Source: Leisingera daeponensis DSM 23529
GTDB lineage: Bacteria > Pseudomonadota > Alphaproteobacteria > Rhodobacterales > Rhodobacteraceae
Length of the DNA: 64,000 nucleotides
Assembly (NCBI RefSeq): GCF_000473145.1
Contig: NZ_KI421500.1
Span: forward strand, 1,302,225-1,366,224
Direction of reading: 5' to 3'
Shown: one piece after another, positions 16,821 through 25,179 of the stretch
How positions within the stretch are numbered: position 1 is the first letter of the stretch
How the letters are laid out: every line of letters begins with the position of its first letter
Translations under genes and position numbers: made by a program
The notes under the pieces: generated by a model
Seen by the model: only the letters and a program-made list of their open reading frames with translations
Told to the model about the DNA's origin: nothing
Database searches by the model: none

Positions 16821-18155
16821 TCAGCCCATCAGGCTGGAGTGAATGTCCATTGCAGCGTCGCGGCCCTCGGCCACGGCAGTCACGGTCAGGTCCTCGCCGC
16901 CCGAGGCGCAGTCGCCCCCGGCCCAGACGCCCGCCACAGACGTGCGCCCGCTGGCATCGACCTTGATCTTGCGGCCCTCCAGCGCCAGCGCCTCCGGCTG
17001 GCCCTCCAGCGTCTGGCCGATCGCCTTGAACACCTGATCCGCTGCCAGACGCACGGTCTCACCCGTGCCGGAGACCTTCCCGTCCGTGACCTGAGTATAC
17101 TCCAATTCAATCTCTGTCGCTGCACCGCTGCCGTGCACCGCGACCGGCATCACGTTGAACATCAGCTTGACGCCCTTGGAGGCCGCCAGATCCTGCTCAA
17201 ACCGGCTGGCACCCATCTCTTCGCGGCTGCGGCGGTAGGCGATTGTGACGTTTTCGGCGCCCAACAGCTTGGACTGCACCGCAGCATCCACTGCGGTCAT
17301 GCCGCCGCCGATCACCACCACGTTGCGGCCCACCGGCAGCACAGTGAGATCGTCCGCCTGGCGCAGTTCGGCGATGAAGTCCACCGCGTCGCGGACGCCC
17401 TCCATGTCCTCGCCGGGCGCGCGCAGGGCATTGACCCCGGCCAGACCGATGGAAAGGAACACCGCGTCATACGCCTCCTTCAGCGCATCCAGCGACAGAT
17501 CCTTGCCCAGCGCCTTGCCGTAATCCATGGTGATGCCGCCGATTTGCAGCAGCCAGTCCACTTCGCGCTGCGCGAAGTTGTTGGTGGTCTTATAGGCGGC
17601 AATCCCGAATTCGTTGAGGCCGCCGGGTTTGGAGCGGGCGTCATAGACCACCACGTCATGGCCCAGCATCGCCAGCCGGTGCGCCGCAGACAAACCCGCA
17701 GGGCCCGCCCCCACAACGGCTACCTTCTTGCCGGACGCGGCGGCGCGGGTGAAGGGATGCACGCCCTTGGCCATCAGGGTGTCGGTGGCATAGCGCTGCA
17801 GGCGGCCGATCTCCACCGGCTTGCCCTCTGCCGTCTCCCGCACGCAGACCTCTTCGCACAGGGTCTCGGTCGGGCAAACCCGGGCGCACATGCCGCCGAG
17901 GATGTTTTGCCCCAAGATCGTGCGGGCCGCGCTTTCGGGGTGGCCGGCCTGGATTTCCCGGATGAACTGGGGGATGTCGATGCTGGTCGGACAGGCCGTC
18001 ATGCAGGGCGCGTCATAGCAGAAATAACAGCGGTCGGCGGCCACGGCTGCTTCATGCGCGTCATATGGCGGGTGCAAGTCCGAGAAGTTCTCAGCGATCC
18101 CGGCAGCGTCAAGCCGCGCTGCCTGAATACCGGATGCCTGATGGCTGGTCGCCAT
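16821..18155 (-). CDS. preT: NAD(P)-dependent dihydropyrimidine dehydrogenase subunit PreT
   Basis: 444 residues. N-terminal Fe-S domain (CYFCYDAPCMTACPTSIDIPQFI and CARVCPTETLCEEVCVR), then FAD-binding VAVVGAGPAGLSAAHRLA (about 148-165) and an NAD(P)-binding VVIGGGMTAVDAAVQSK (about 273-290), as in the N-terminal half of eukaryotic dihydropyrimidine dehydrogenase and GltD. It passes electrons from NAD(P)H to PreA. Start ATG has GGGAGAC upstream, and an RutR-like operator lies 58-73 bp before it. Confidence 0.94.
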   Translation of the reverse strand: MATSHQASGIQAARLDAAGIAENFSDLHPPYDAHEAAVAADRCYFCYDAPCMTACPTSIDIPQFIREIQAGHPESAARTILGQNILGGMCARVCPTETLCEEVCVRETAEGKPVEIGRLQRYATDTLMAKGVHPFTRAAASGKKVAVVGAGPAGLSAAHRLAMLGHDVVVYDARSKPGGLNEFGIAAYKTTNNFAQREVDWLLQIGGITMDYGKALGKDLSLDALKEAYDAVFLSIGLAGVNALRAPGEDMEGVRDAVDFIAELRQADDLTVLPVGRNVVVIGGGMTAVDAAVQSKLLGAENVTIAYRRSREEMGASRFEQDLAASKGVKLMFNVMPVAVHGSGAATEIELEYTQVTDGKVSGTGETVRLAADQVFKAIGQTLEGQPEALALEGRKIKVDASGRTSVAGVWAGGDCASGGEDLTVTAVAEGRDAAMDIHSSLMG

Positions 18156-18212
18156 TGGGTGTCTCCCTGATTTTCGGTTGTTCTTGCTATTCAGAGTGCC
18201 ACAGTCCTATTT

Positions 18213-18228
18213 TTTATCAACTGGTAAA
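18213..18228. promoter_or_regulatory. RutR-like operator upstream of preT
   Basis: TTTATCAACTGGTAAA has the 7-2-7 layout, the same AC spacer as the perfect box at 14489-14504 and only one mismatch between its arms (TTTATCA versus TTTACCA). Against the consensus TTGACCA-N2-TGGTCAA it keeps TT, A, CA and TGGT, AA. Placed 58 bp upstream of preT, it would let RutR control preT-preA. Confidence 0.7.
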
Positions 18229-18281
18229 ATTTTTCCCGCAGGCAAAAAATATGCCGCCCCCGAAGGAGCGGCGTGCAAGAA

Positions 18282-18304
18282 CCTGATTTCACGCCGAAAT
18301 CAGG
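18282..18304 (-). terminator. Terminator of the cupin gene
   Basis: CCTGATTTC (18282-18290), loop ACGCC, GAAATCAGG (18296-18304), a perfect 9-bp stem just past the cupin stop at 18311. On the minus strand it is followed by TTCTTG, so termination may be partial. It insulates the cupin gene from the preT promoter. Confidence 0.65.
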
Positions 18305-18310
18305 CGATGC

Positions 18311-18952
18311 CTATTGAGCAGTCATTTGCGAAAGATGGCCGGTTTTCATCCACACTTTTGCCCCGTCCGGACCGGCAGTGGCCTCAAACCGGCTGCCGGG
18401 CGGCAGGCGCAGCCAGTCCCAGCGGGTGAAATCCTCGCCGTTTTCGCTGTAGCTGCCGTCCACCACAAAGACCTCCAGCCCGCCGGACGCCTGCAAGCTG
18501 ACCGCCTGACGGGGTGCCCAGGTTTGCAGCGTCACCGTTTCGACCGCATCCTGAAACAGCTGTTGCTGCGCGGCATCCGCTTCGGCACGGGTTTTGACCT
18601 CGGTCCGGTCTGCAGGGTCGAACTGGTGCAGCTTGACCAGGATCACCGCGCCCTCCGCCGCGGCGGGCGTGTGGCTGGTCGCGGGCGGGTTGCGGACATA
18701 GGAGCCTGCGGGAAAGTCCCCGTGCTCATCCTGGAACACGCCGTCCAGCACCAGAAACTCCTCGCCGCCGTCATGCACATGCGCATCAAAGGCAGAGCCC
18801 GGCGCGAAGCGGACGATGGTGGTGGCGCGGGCAACTTCTTCACCGATGCGGTCGAGCATCTTGCGCTCTACCCCCGGTGCCGGGCTGGGCACCCAGGGCG
18901 TGTCCTCGAAATGCACCGCGGCGCGTTTGGTGAAATCGGCATTGATACGCAT
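18311..18952 (-). CDS. Cupin (ChrR-like) domain protein
   Basis: 213 residues. Two cupin-like segments: [43 protein letters not shown] (about 52-95, a classic cupin with H-x-H, E and H metal ligands) and a weaker second barrel around [27 protein letters not shown]. The arrangement matches ChrR/anti-sigma cupin domains without the N-terminal zinc anti-sigma domain, so it is a stand-alone metal-binding cupin. Function unknown; an oxygenase, an isomerase or a sensor are possible. The ATG at 18952 has GGGGAG upstream. It is followed by its own terminator and preceded by the ridA gene. Confidence 0.75.
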   Translation of the reverse strand: MRINADFTKRAAVHFEDTPWVPSPAPGVERKMLDRIGEEVARATTIVRFAPGSAFDAHVHDGGEEFLVLDGVFQDEHGDFPAGSYVRNPPATSHTPAAAEGAVILVKLHQFDPADRTEVKTRAEADAAQQQLFQDAVETVTLQTWAPRQAVSLQASGGLEVFVVDGSYSENGEDFTRWDWLRLPPGSRFEATAGPDGAKVWMKTGHLSQMTAQ

Positions 18953-19041
18953 CTGGCTCTCCCCTTTGCTGCGCCAAGCAATGTGGCGGCTGGCCGGGAC
19001 CAGGGGAAGAGCGCTCACGAAACCGTGCTTGATCCGCGGCG

Positions 19042-19440
19042 TCAGCCGGGCAGCACAGCAGTGGCTTCGATTTCCAACTTGGCCTCATCCTCGACCAGCG
19101 CCGAGACGACAACCATGGTCATCGCCGGGAAGTGATAGCCCATTACCGCGCGGTAGGCCTTTCCGACCTCTGCTTGATGGCTAAGGTATTCCGCCTTGTC
19201 AGTCACATACCAGGTCAGCCGGGTGATGTCCTCTGCAGTGCCGCCCGCGGCCTCCACCACCTCCAGGATGTTGCGCAGCGCCTGGCTCATCTGGCCGATG
19301 AAGTCATGCGCCTCGAACACCTGATCCGCGGTCCAGCCGATCTGGCCGCCGACAAACAGCAGCTTGCCCTCTGCGACCATTCCGTTGGCGTAGCCTTTGG
19401 CGGGCTTCCACCCTTCGGGATGCACACTGATGGCCGGCAT
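19042..19440 (-). CDS. RidA family protein (YjgF/YER057c/UK114)
   Basis: 132 residues. The RidA fold is visible: [76 protein letters not shown]. RidA deaminates reactive enamine/imine intermediates; other subfamilies act in catabolic pathways, such as RutC in pyrimidine breakdown. The catalytic arginine region ([19 protein letters not shown]) lacks the R of archetypal RidA, so it may belong to another subfamily (Rid1-Rid7). Start ATG has GGAG upstream. It probably shares a transcript with the cupin gene 89 bp downstream. Confidence 0.85.
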   Translation of the reverse strand: MPAISVHPEGWKPAKGYANGMVAEGKLLFVGGQIGWTADQVFEAHDFIGQMSQALRNILEVVEAAGGTAEDITRLTWYVTDKAEYLSHQAEVGKAYRAVMGYHFPAMTMVVVSALVEDEAKLEIEATAVLPG

Positions 19441-19561
19441 GGCGGGGCTCCTTTGCTGATAATGCCTGCCACCGACAATAGCGCCGCCGCGGGAATTATT
19501 TCAAGCTTAAAACTTATAAGCCTGAAGCAAGCCCGTGGGACCGCCTGGGTCGCTCCCCCCT

Positions 19562-20299
19562 TCAGATGCTCATCTTTTTGAACACACCCTCCGGGATGTT
19601 GCGGATGATCAGCATGATCAGCCGCCAGACCGGCCGCACATAGACGACGTTTTTCTGCTTGGCGGTGGCATCGGTGATGGCGCGGGCGACTTCTCCGGGC
19701 TGGGCCGTCAGCTTGTCCGGCAGGTCCATGCCCTCGGTCATCTGCGTGGCGACAAACCCGGGCAGCACCGTAACCACATGCACGCCCTTGCGGGCCAGCC
19801 GGTTGCGCAGGCCGGACAGGAAGGCGGTGAAGCCGGCCTTCGCCGCGCCGTAGACATAATTGGTCGCGCGTCCCCGCTCACCGGCAACCGAGCTAATCCC
19901 CACCAGCGTGCCGGAGCCGCGCTGTTCAAACCGGCTGGCCAGTTCCGACAGAATGCTGGCCGGGCCTTCGAAGTTGCTGCGCAGCACTTGGGCCGCGGCG
20001 GCAGGGCTGGTTTCGCTTTCGCCCTGCTCCCCCATAAAACCAACGGCGCAGACGGCGATGCCCGGCAGTTCCGGCAGCGCATCGGCAAAGCGCTCGTGTT
20101 CTTCCAGCGCCAGCGCGTCGAACTCATGCAGGGAGACCGGCACGCTGTAGCGCAATTCCAGATCGGTCTTCTGGGGCTCCAGACTGTCCGCATTGCGGGC
20201 GGCAAGCTGCACCGGGCGGCCTTGCGCGGCATAGGCATGGGCCACAGCCATGCCGATGTCCGACCGGGCGCCGAGGATCAAAACGGGGGATTTGCTCAT
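19562..20299 (-). CDS. DprE2-like SDR (decaprenylphosphoryl-2-keto-erythro-pentose reductase)
   Basis: 245 residues, short-chain dehydrogenase/reductase. N-terminal VLILGARSDIGMAVAHAYAAQG for NAD(P)H, catalytic ISSVAGERGRATNYVYGAAKAG (Ser, Tyr-x3-Lys), and a hydrophobic C-terminal stretch (WRLIMLIIRNI) as in DprE2. It would reduce the DprE1 keto product to complete the C2 epimerisation of polyprenylphosphoryl-ribose to polyprenylphosphoryl-arabinose. Its ATG overlaps the DprE1 stop by four bases (ATGA), indicating translational coupling. Last gene of the four-gene unit. Confidence 0.85.
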   Translation of the reverse strand: MSKSPVLILGARSDIGMAVAHAYAAQGRPVQLAARNADSLEPQKTDLELRYSVPVSLHEFDALALEEHERFADALPELPGIAVCAVGFMGEQGESETSPAAAAQVLRSNFEGPASILSELASRFEQRGSGTLVGISSVAGERGRATNYVYGAAKAGFTAFLSGLRNRLARKGVHVVTVLPGFVATQMTEGMDLPDKLTAQPGEVARAITDATAKQKNVVYVRPVWRLIMLIIRNIPEGVFKKMSI

Positions 20300-21624
20300 A
20301 GCGAAAGCCTTTGCGACTGGGCGGACTGAAAGGAGGGGTGCAGCCCGGACATTTGCCGCATCCCCGCGTACTCTGCGGCCCTGGGGTCGGCGGCACGCAG
20401 CGTGTCCCGGCTCATCCGGCTGTCCTTGGCCAGATAGAAGCGGCCGCCGTGGGCGATGGTGATCCGGTCGAGGTCCTGCATCAGCTGCAGGCTGCGGCGG
20501 TTGACCGGGAAGTCCAGCGCCAGGGTATAACCCTCCATCGGGAAAGAGAACGCGCTGTTCTGCGCGCCCAACCGTTTAAGCACCGCCAGAAACGACCCCT
20601 GCCCGGCAGCAGAGATCGCCTCGAGCAAGGCACGCAAGCCTGCCCGCGCGCTGTCCAGCGGCAGCACGCATTGAAACTGGGCAAAGCCCTTGCGTCCGTA
20701 GATCCGGTTCCAGCCCAACAGCGCATCGAGCGGGAAGAAGAAGCTGTCGTAACCGGTGATCTGCCGCCCGGCCTTGCGCGCCCCTGCCCAGTAATAGGCG
20801 GCATTGAACGCCCGCACGCTGTAGCGGTTCAGCGCAAAGGACGGGAACACGGGCGGTACGGTGCGGTTGCTGGCGCGGGGAATGGCAAAGGGGCGCGCGG
20901 CCTGGTCATAGCTCAGGTCCTGCAGCAGGGCATGTTCCCCCAGCATGACCAGCGACCGCCCCAGATTGTCGCCGCCCGCCAGGCAGTCGATCCAGGCCAC
21001 CGAATAGGTTGCAGCGGCGGAGCGTTCGAAGATTTCGATGGCCGCGTCGAGGTTTGCAGCCGGAATCGTATCCTGCCGGATCCAGGCGGAGGGTACACGC
21101 CGCAGGCGGATGGCGGCCCGCAGGATCACACCCGTAAGCCCCATGCCGCCAGCGGTCCAATTGAACAACTCTGTGTTTTCCTCAGCGGAACAGCGGCGGA
21201 CCGTTCCATCCGGCCCCATCACCTCGACCCAGTCCAGGCCGCTGCGGAAGCTGCCATCCTTGTGGTGGTTCTTGCCATGCACATCCGCGGCAATGGCGCC
21301 GCCAAGGGTCACGAACTTGGTGCCCGGCACCACCAGCGGAAACCAGCCCCGCGGCAGGAAGGCAGAGATGATATCGCCCAGCAGAACGCCGCTTTCCGCC
21401 ACCAGCAGGCCGGTCTCCGCATCAAAGGAGATCATCTTGTTGAAATGGCGCATATGCAGGGTCGCAGGCACCCCAACCGCGCTGTCGCCGTAGGCGCGGC
21501 CATTGCCGCGGGCAATGACAGAGGGGCTATCGGTGATCAGCCGCTGCAGCTCTGCCTCGCTGCGCGGTGCCAGCAGCTGCGCCTGCGCCACGGGGTAGTT
21601 GCCCCAGCCGGACAGCCCCCTCAT
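20296..21624 (-). CDS. DprE1-like decaprenylphosphoryl-beta-D-ribose 2'-oxidase
   Basis: 442-residue FAD-dependent oxidase of the vanillyl-alcohol-oxidase fold. Matches to mycobacterial DprE1 recalled from memory: GRAYGDSAV (FAD), VPGTKFVTLGGAIAADVHGKNHHKDGSF (His118 region), WNRIYGRKGFAQFQCVLP, and YLAKDSR (Lys400, equivalent to catalytic Lys418). At GYTLALDFP (residue 369, codon 20518-20520 = GCG) it has Ala where M. tuberculosis has Cys387, the residue attacked by benzothiazinone inhibitors. ATGA overlaps on both sides (with GtrA upstream and DprE2 downstream). The start at 21624 is fixed by this overlap; a longer frame to 21741 overlaps GtrA. Confidence 0.9.
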   Translation of the reverse strand: MRGLSGWGNYPVAQAQLLAPRSEAELQRLITDSPSVIARGNGRAYGDSAVGVPATLHMRHFNKMISFDAETGLLVAESGVLLGDIISAFLPRGWFPLVVPGTKFVTLGGAIAADVHGKNHHKDGSFRSGLDWVEVMGPDGTVRRCSAEENTELFNWTAGGMGLTGVILRAAIRLRRVPSAWIRQDTIPAANLDAAIEIFERSAAATYSVAWIDCLAGGDNLGRSLVMLGEHALLQDLSYDQAARPFAIPRASNRTVPPVFPSFALNRYSVRAFNAAYYWAGARKAGRQITGYDSFFFPLDALLGWNRIYGRKGFAQFQCVLPLDSARAGLRALLEAISAAGQGSFLAVLKRLGAQNSAFSFPMEGYTLALDFPVNRRSLQLMQDLDRITIAHGGRFYLAKDSRMSRDTLRAADPRAAEYAGMRQMSGLHPSFQSAQSQRLSL

Positions 21625-22040
21625 TCCGCCTCCGCCGTGCGGCGGGTGAAAACGAACTGCCGGTCCAGCTGGTATTTCACCGTGTAGCCGATCACCAGCC
21701 CCAGGATTGCCCCGGCCTCGCGCGCCGCATCGGTGCCCCAAGTGAGCCAGAACAGCGTCTCGGTGATCCAGAACACCGCCGTGGTCGCCACCCCCATCAC
21801 CGAATACAGCAGAAAGGTCCGGCCCTGGTGTTTCAAGCCGCCCTGCTGGTCAAAGAAGATCCAGCGCTTGTCCAGCATGTACTTGACCACCAGCCCGGCC
21901 AGAGTGCCCGCAGCCATGGCAGCGGTGAAATAGGCGCCGGTCTCCCCCAGCTGCAACACCGCGCGCTGGGTGGCGAGGTTGACGGCGGTGGCGGCGGCCG
22001 CAAATGCGGTGTAGCGGACAAGAAGCTGCTGCAGGGTCAT
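21621..22040 (-). CDS. GtrA-family membrane protein (candidate lipid-linked sugar flippase)
   Basis: 139 residues, four predicted helices, GtrA/DPMS domain: LLVRYTAFAAAATAVNLATQRAVL, then KYMLDKRWIFFDQQGG and KYQLDRQFVFTRRTAE, the typical paired K-Y-x-L-D-R/K-x-x-x-F motifs. GtrA proteins are thought to move polyprenyl-linked monosaccharides across the inner membrane. In this operon the cargo is predicted to be polyprenylphosphoryl-arabinose. ATGA overlaps with the UbiA gene before and the DprE1 gene after show tight coupling. Confidence 0.85.
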   Translation of the reverse strand: MTLQQLLVRYTAFAAAATAVNLATQRAVLQLGETGAYFTAAMAAGTLAGLVVKYMLDKRWIFFDQQGGLKHQGRTFLLYSVMGVATTAVFWITETLFWLTWGTDAAREAGAILGLVIGYTVKYQLDRQFVFTRRTAEAE

Positions 22041-23485
22041 AGTGCGCTGCTCCACACCGCAAAGGACAGGGCGATCAAAAAGCACAGCTGGCTGCCGCGG
22101 TCGCGCGCCGCATAGACCACCGGGTCATCCTGCATTTGGCCCCGGTGGGCCAGCATCACCGTATTGGTGATCCAATAGAGCAGCACACAGCAAATCCCCC
22201 ACAGCCCCTGCGGCGTGGCGTACAGCGCGGCCACCGCCGGCGAATTGAGGTAGAGCGCCAGAACCAGCACCGACACATAGCCCGCGGCAATCGCGATCAT
22301 CGAGATGACCGGCAGATCGTCCACGTGATAGCCGCGCCCCTTGGCGGTCAGCTGCTGGCGCCTGGCGCTGTCCACCAGCTCTGCCTGGCGCTTCACGGCG
22401 GCCAGCGAAAAGAAGAAGAAAATGGAAAAGGCCAGCAGCCAGACCGACAGCGGTATGCCCGTGGCGGCACCTCCCGCTGCGATGCGGATGGTATAAAGCC
22501 CCGCCAGCAGGCAGATGTCCATCACAATCAGCCGCTTGAAATGCAGCGAATAAGCAGTTGTCATCGCGTAATAAAGCAGGATGACCCCAAGAAACAGCAG
22601 ACCCAGCGGCAGGGCCGCCGCCAACCCGCCCAGAAACAGCGCCGCCGCCATCCAGCTGCCGTGTTCAATCGGGATGCTTCCCGCGGCAAAGGGCCGGAAC
22701 CGCTTGCGCGGATGGGCGCGGTCGGCGTTCAGGTCAAGGAGGTCGTTCACCACATAGACGCTGGAGGCAATCAGGCTGAACGACAGGAAAGCCAGCAGCG
22801 ACTGCACCAGAGTTACCATGTCCAGCTGATGCGCGGCCAGCATCGGCAGGAAAACGAGGATGTTCTTCAGCCACTGATGCGGTCGCAGCGCCTTGACATA
22901 CGCAGTCAGCGCGGGCTCTGCCGTCGCCAGATGCTCTGTCCGGGACGCAGCTTGCTCCGCCTTCTGGCGCAGCGCCGGTGGGGCATTCACGGTGACCGCC
23001 TTTGACGCCAGCCGCCAGACCGGCAGATCGGCCGGGGAATCCCCCATGTAGGCAAAGCCGCCCGCGCCGAACCGGCTTTGCAGGAACTCCGCCTTGACCG
23101 GCCCTTTCAGGTTTTCGGTGCCGCTGGAGCCATGGACCTCGTCAAACACGTCCAGATGAGCGGCGATCTGATCGGCGATGGACTGGTCGCTGGCGGTCAC
23201 CAGCGCGGTCTGGCCGCCCCGCTGCCGCCAGTCCCTGACATAGTCCACGACCGCCGGATCATAAGGCAGGCTGGCCGCATCAATCCGGGAGGTGCCGGCC
23301 AGATGCCGCTTCAGCGCCGCCCGGCCGTTCAGCAGCGCAACCGCCGCGGAAAAGGGGCTTTTCCAGTCGCGCCCGAAGGAGGACCAGAAGCTTTCATACA
23401 GGATATTGCTGCGCAGCAGGGTGCCATCCAGGTCGACGGCAAGCATGCCGGGCTGCCCGGCCGGAAGCGATGAATCTGTCGTCAA
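22037..23485 (-). CDS. HAD phosphatase-UbiA fusion (polyprenyl-phosphate phosphoribosyltransferase)
   Basis: 482 residues. An N-terminal HAD domain (MLAVDLDGTLLRSN nucleophile motif, AYMGDSPADLPVWRLAS motif) is fused to a C-terminal UbiA prenyltransferase with about nine helices and the NDLLDLNADRAHPRKRFRP Asp-rich motif. This matches the two steps that make DPR in mycobacteria (transfer from PRPP to decaprenyl phosphate, then 5'-dephosphorylation), here in one polypeptide. The most upstream start is TTG at 23485 with no clear Shine-Dalgarno; the ATG at 23446 (MLAVDLDGT) is an alternative. First gene of the operon with gtrA-dprE1-dprE2. Confidence 0.88.
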   Translation of the reverse strand: MTTDSSLPAGQPGMLAVDLDGTLLRSNILYESFWSSFGRDWKSPFSAAVALLNGRAALKRHLAGTSRIDAASLPYDPAVVDYVRDWRQRGGQTALVTASDQSIADQIAAHLDVFDEVHGSSGTENLKGPVKAEFLQSRFGAGGFAYMGDSPADLPVWRLASKAVTVNAPPALRQKAEQAASRTEHLATAEPALTAYVKALRPHQWLKNILVFLPMLAAHQLDMVTLVQSLLAFLSFSLIASSVYVVNDLLDLNADRAHPRKRFRPFAAGSIPIEHGSWMAAALFLGGLAAALPLGLLFLGVILLYYAMTTAYSLHFKRLIVMDICLLAGLYTIRIAAGGAATGIPLSVWLLAFSIFFFFSLAAVKRQAELVDSARRQQLTAKGRGYHVDDLPVISMIAIAAGYVSVLVLALYLNSPAVAALYATPQGLWGICCVLLYWITNTVMLAHRGQMQDDPVVYAARDRGSQLCFLIALSFAVWSSAL

Positions 23486-23679
23486 ATGAAATCAACCGGA
23501 AGATGGTTTTGGTCCCTGCCCCGCTTGTACCAGCGGCCCGGCTTTTTGGCTAGGTGCCAACGCAGCCGTGCCGGGGCCGCCTGTTGCAACGATGCCTGAG
23601 CCGGAGCCGCTCTCCGGCAGGGGGAATTTCATAGAGACCCAAGTTCCACTATGACGGTACAAAACATTTGAGGTCCGGC
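23486..23679. other. Divergent intergenic region of the DPA locus
   Basis: 194 bp between the HAD-UbiA start and the plus-strand membrane protein. It must hold promoters for both. GAGG at 23670-23673 is the ribosome site for the plus-strand gene. I see no convincing operator or conserved -35/-10 pair. Confidence 0.5.
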
Positions 23680-25086
23680 ATGACAACTCCCCCGCACGTT
23701 TCCGGCATCGCGCGCGCTCCGGCGCCCGGGCTGGCTTCGCTGCTGCGCGATACCGCAGTTTTCACCCTTGCCGCTGCGGCGATCGTGCTGGTGAGCAGAA
23801 CACTGGCGGCGCTGCTGCTGGAGATCCGCCCCGATCCTGTCCACCTGTCCGGGGCATACCAGCACCTGCCGGTGCAGCAGCTGCATGACGGGCTGCTGGA
23901 GGCGCTGATCGCCTTGCATTCGCAGCCGCCGTTCTGGAACTTTCTGCTGGGGCTGGCGGCCAAGGCCTGCAATGCGCAGGAGGCCTGCATGATCCAGCTG
24001 ATCTGGGGAAGCCACCTGTTGCTGACTGTTGTGACCGCTGCCAGCATGTATGCCGCCCTGCGGCTGCTGTCGCCGTCACGAAAGCTGGCCTGTCTGCTGC
24101 CGCTGGCCTATGTACTGACGCCGGCGGTGTTCTACTATGAGAACTTCATCCTCTATGCCCATTTCACCTCAGCGCTTTTCGCGCTGTCGTGCCTCTTCGT
24201 CCTGCTGCTGCTGAAGACGCGCCGCACGCTGTATTTCCTGCTGTTCTGCACCTGCCTCGCGATCCTGTCGCTGACCTGGACGCTGTTTCACCCGGTCTAC
24301 ATCCTGCTGGTCGGAGGCCTGCTGCTGTTCAACGCGGGTGCCGGACCGGTCCGCGCCGCCATCCTGGCCCTGACGCTGGCGGTGTCGCTGCTGCCGTCGG
24401 TCAAAAACAAGGCGGTGTTCGGCATCTTCAGCTCCGGCAGCTGGCTGGGCCTCAATGTCTCGCAAGTGGCTCCCGAGCGGATCGAGGGCTGTTCCTTCAA
24501 GACCTTTGCGGAAACGCATGGGCTGATCGGCCAGCATATTGGCAGCGCCCTGAACGATCCCCGGATGATCGATTATTCCAAAACCTGCCTGAAGAAGTCC
24601 TTGGAGGTGATTTCCGCCAGACCGTTGCAGTATGCCGCCGGGGTGGTGGTGCGCGCCTTCACCAGCCTGTCGCTGTGGCCGAACGAATACCTGTTCCCGC
24701 CGCTGAACTGGGACCGCTTCCCCAAACTGCCGGACACCAAGCGGGTGCTGACCGAAGACAACAAGATCGTGATTGACCCCAGCCTGTCGCGGTTCCTGAC
24801 GCTGGCGCTGAACCTGTTCGCGCTGATCGCCCTGGCGGAGCTTGCGCGCCGGGACAGGGATCCGGCACGCCGGGCGTTCTATCAGGTGATGCTGCTGTCG
24901 GTCGTGCTGTTCCTGGGGGTGGCGCACGCCGTGAACGGGCCGGAGCAGGAGCGCATGCGCTATACGCTGCATCCGCTGTTCTGGGGGCTTTACGCCGTGG
25001 TGCTGCTGGAAGCCGGCCGCCGCCTCAGGCGGATGGCGGGACGCGCCGGGGCAGAAAACCTGCCGTCACCGGGCAGTTCGCACTAA
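23680..25086 (+). CDS. Polytopic membrane protein, GT-C glycosyltransferase candidate
   Basis: 468 residues with about 10-11 membrane helices and one periplasmic domain near the end (WPNEYLFPPLNWDRFPKLPDTK). An early periplasmic loop after helix 1 has acidic residues (RPDPVHLSGAYQHLP), as in lipid-phosphate-sugar-dependent GT-C enzymes. The protein resembles GT39/ArnT-like membrane proteins only in topology; no family is certain. Divergent from a complete DPA pathway, it is a natural candidate to use polyprenylphosphoryl-arabinose as donor (inference). ATG at 23680 with GAGG upstream; a TTG at 23668 is in frame. Ends 23 bp before a strong hairpin. Confidence 0.7.
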   Translation: MTTPPHVSGIARAPAPGLASLLRDTAVFTLAAAAIVLVSRTLAALLLEIRPDPVHLSGAYQHLPVQQLHDGLLEALIALHSQPPFWNFLLGLAAKACNAQEACMIQLIWGSHLLLTVVTAASMYAALRLLSPSRKLACLLPLAYVLTPAVFYYENFILYAHFTSALFALSCLFVLLLLKTRRTLYFLLFCTCLAILSLTWTLFHPVYILLVGGLLLFNAGAGPVRAAILALTLAVSLLPSVKNKAVFGIFSSGSWLGLNVSQVAPERIEGCSFKTFAETHGLIGQHIGSALNDPRMIDYSKTCLKKSLEVISARPLQYAAGVVVRAFTSLSLWPNEYLFPPLNWDRFPKLPDTKRVLTEDNKIVIDPSLSRFLTLALNLFALIALAELARRDRDPARRAFYQVMLLSVVLFLGVAHAVNGPEQERMRYTLHPLFWGLYAVVLLEAGRRLRRMAGRAGAENLPSPGSSH

Positions 25087-25109
25087 ACGTCCGTAACGCA
25101 GATACAAAA

Positions 25110-25145
25110 CTGGCGCCGGCGGCACTGCTGCCCGCCCGGCGCCAG
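25110..25145. terminator. Terminator between the GT-C candidate and gapR
   Basis: Perfect 10-bp stem CTGGCGCCGG (25110-25119) / CCGGCGCCAG (25136-25145). On the minus strand it is followed by TTTTGTATC, so it ends gapR; on the plus strand it follows the membrane protein and is followed by CAATTT. Convergent position supports a bidirectional terminator. Confidence 0.75.
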
Positions 25146-25179
25146 CAATTTCCCTGCCAGGGCCGAAGCCCCGAGCGGC

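Noticed and set aside
15431..16966. 511-codon plus-strand open frame opposite preA
   Set aside because: preA is certain from its FMN barrel and Fe-S motifs; this frame has no domain and the same antisense composition.
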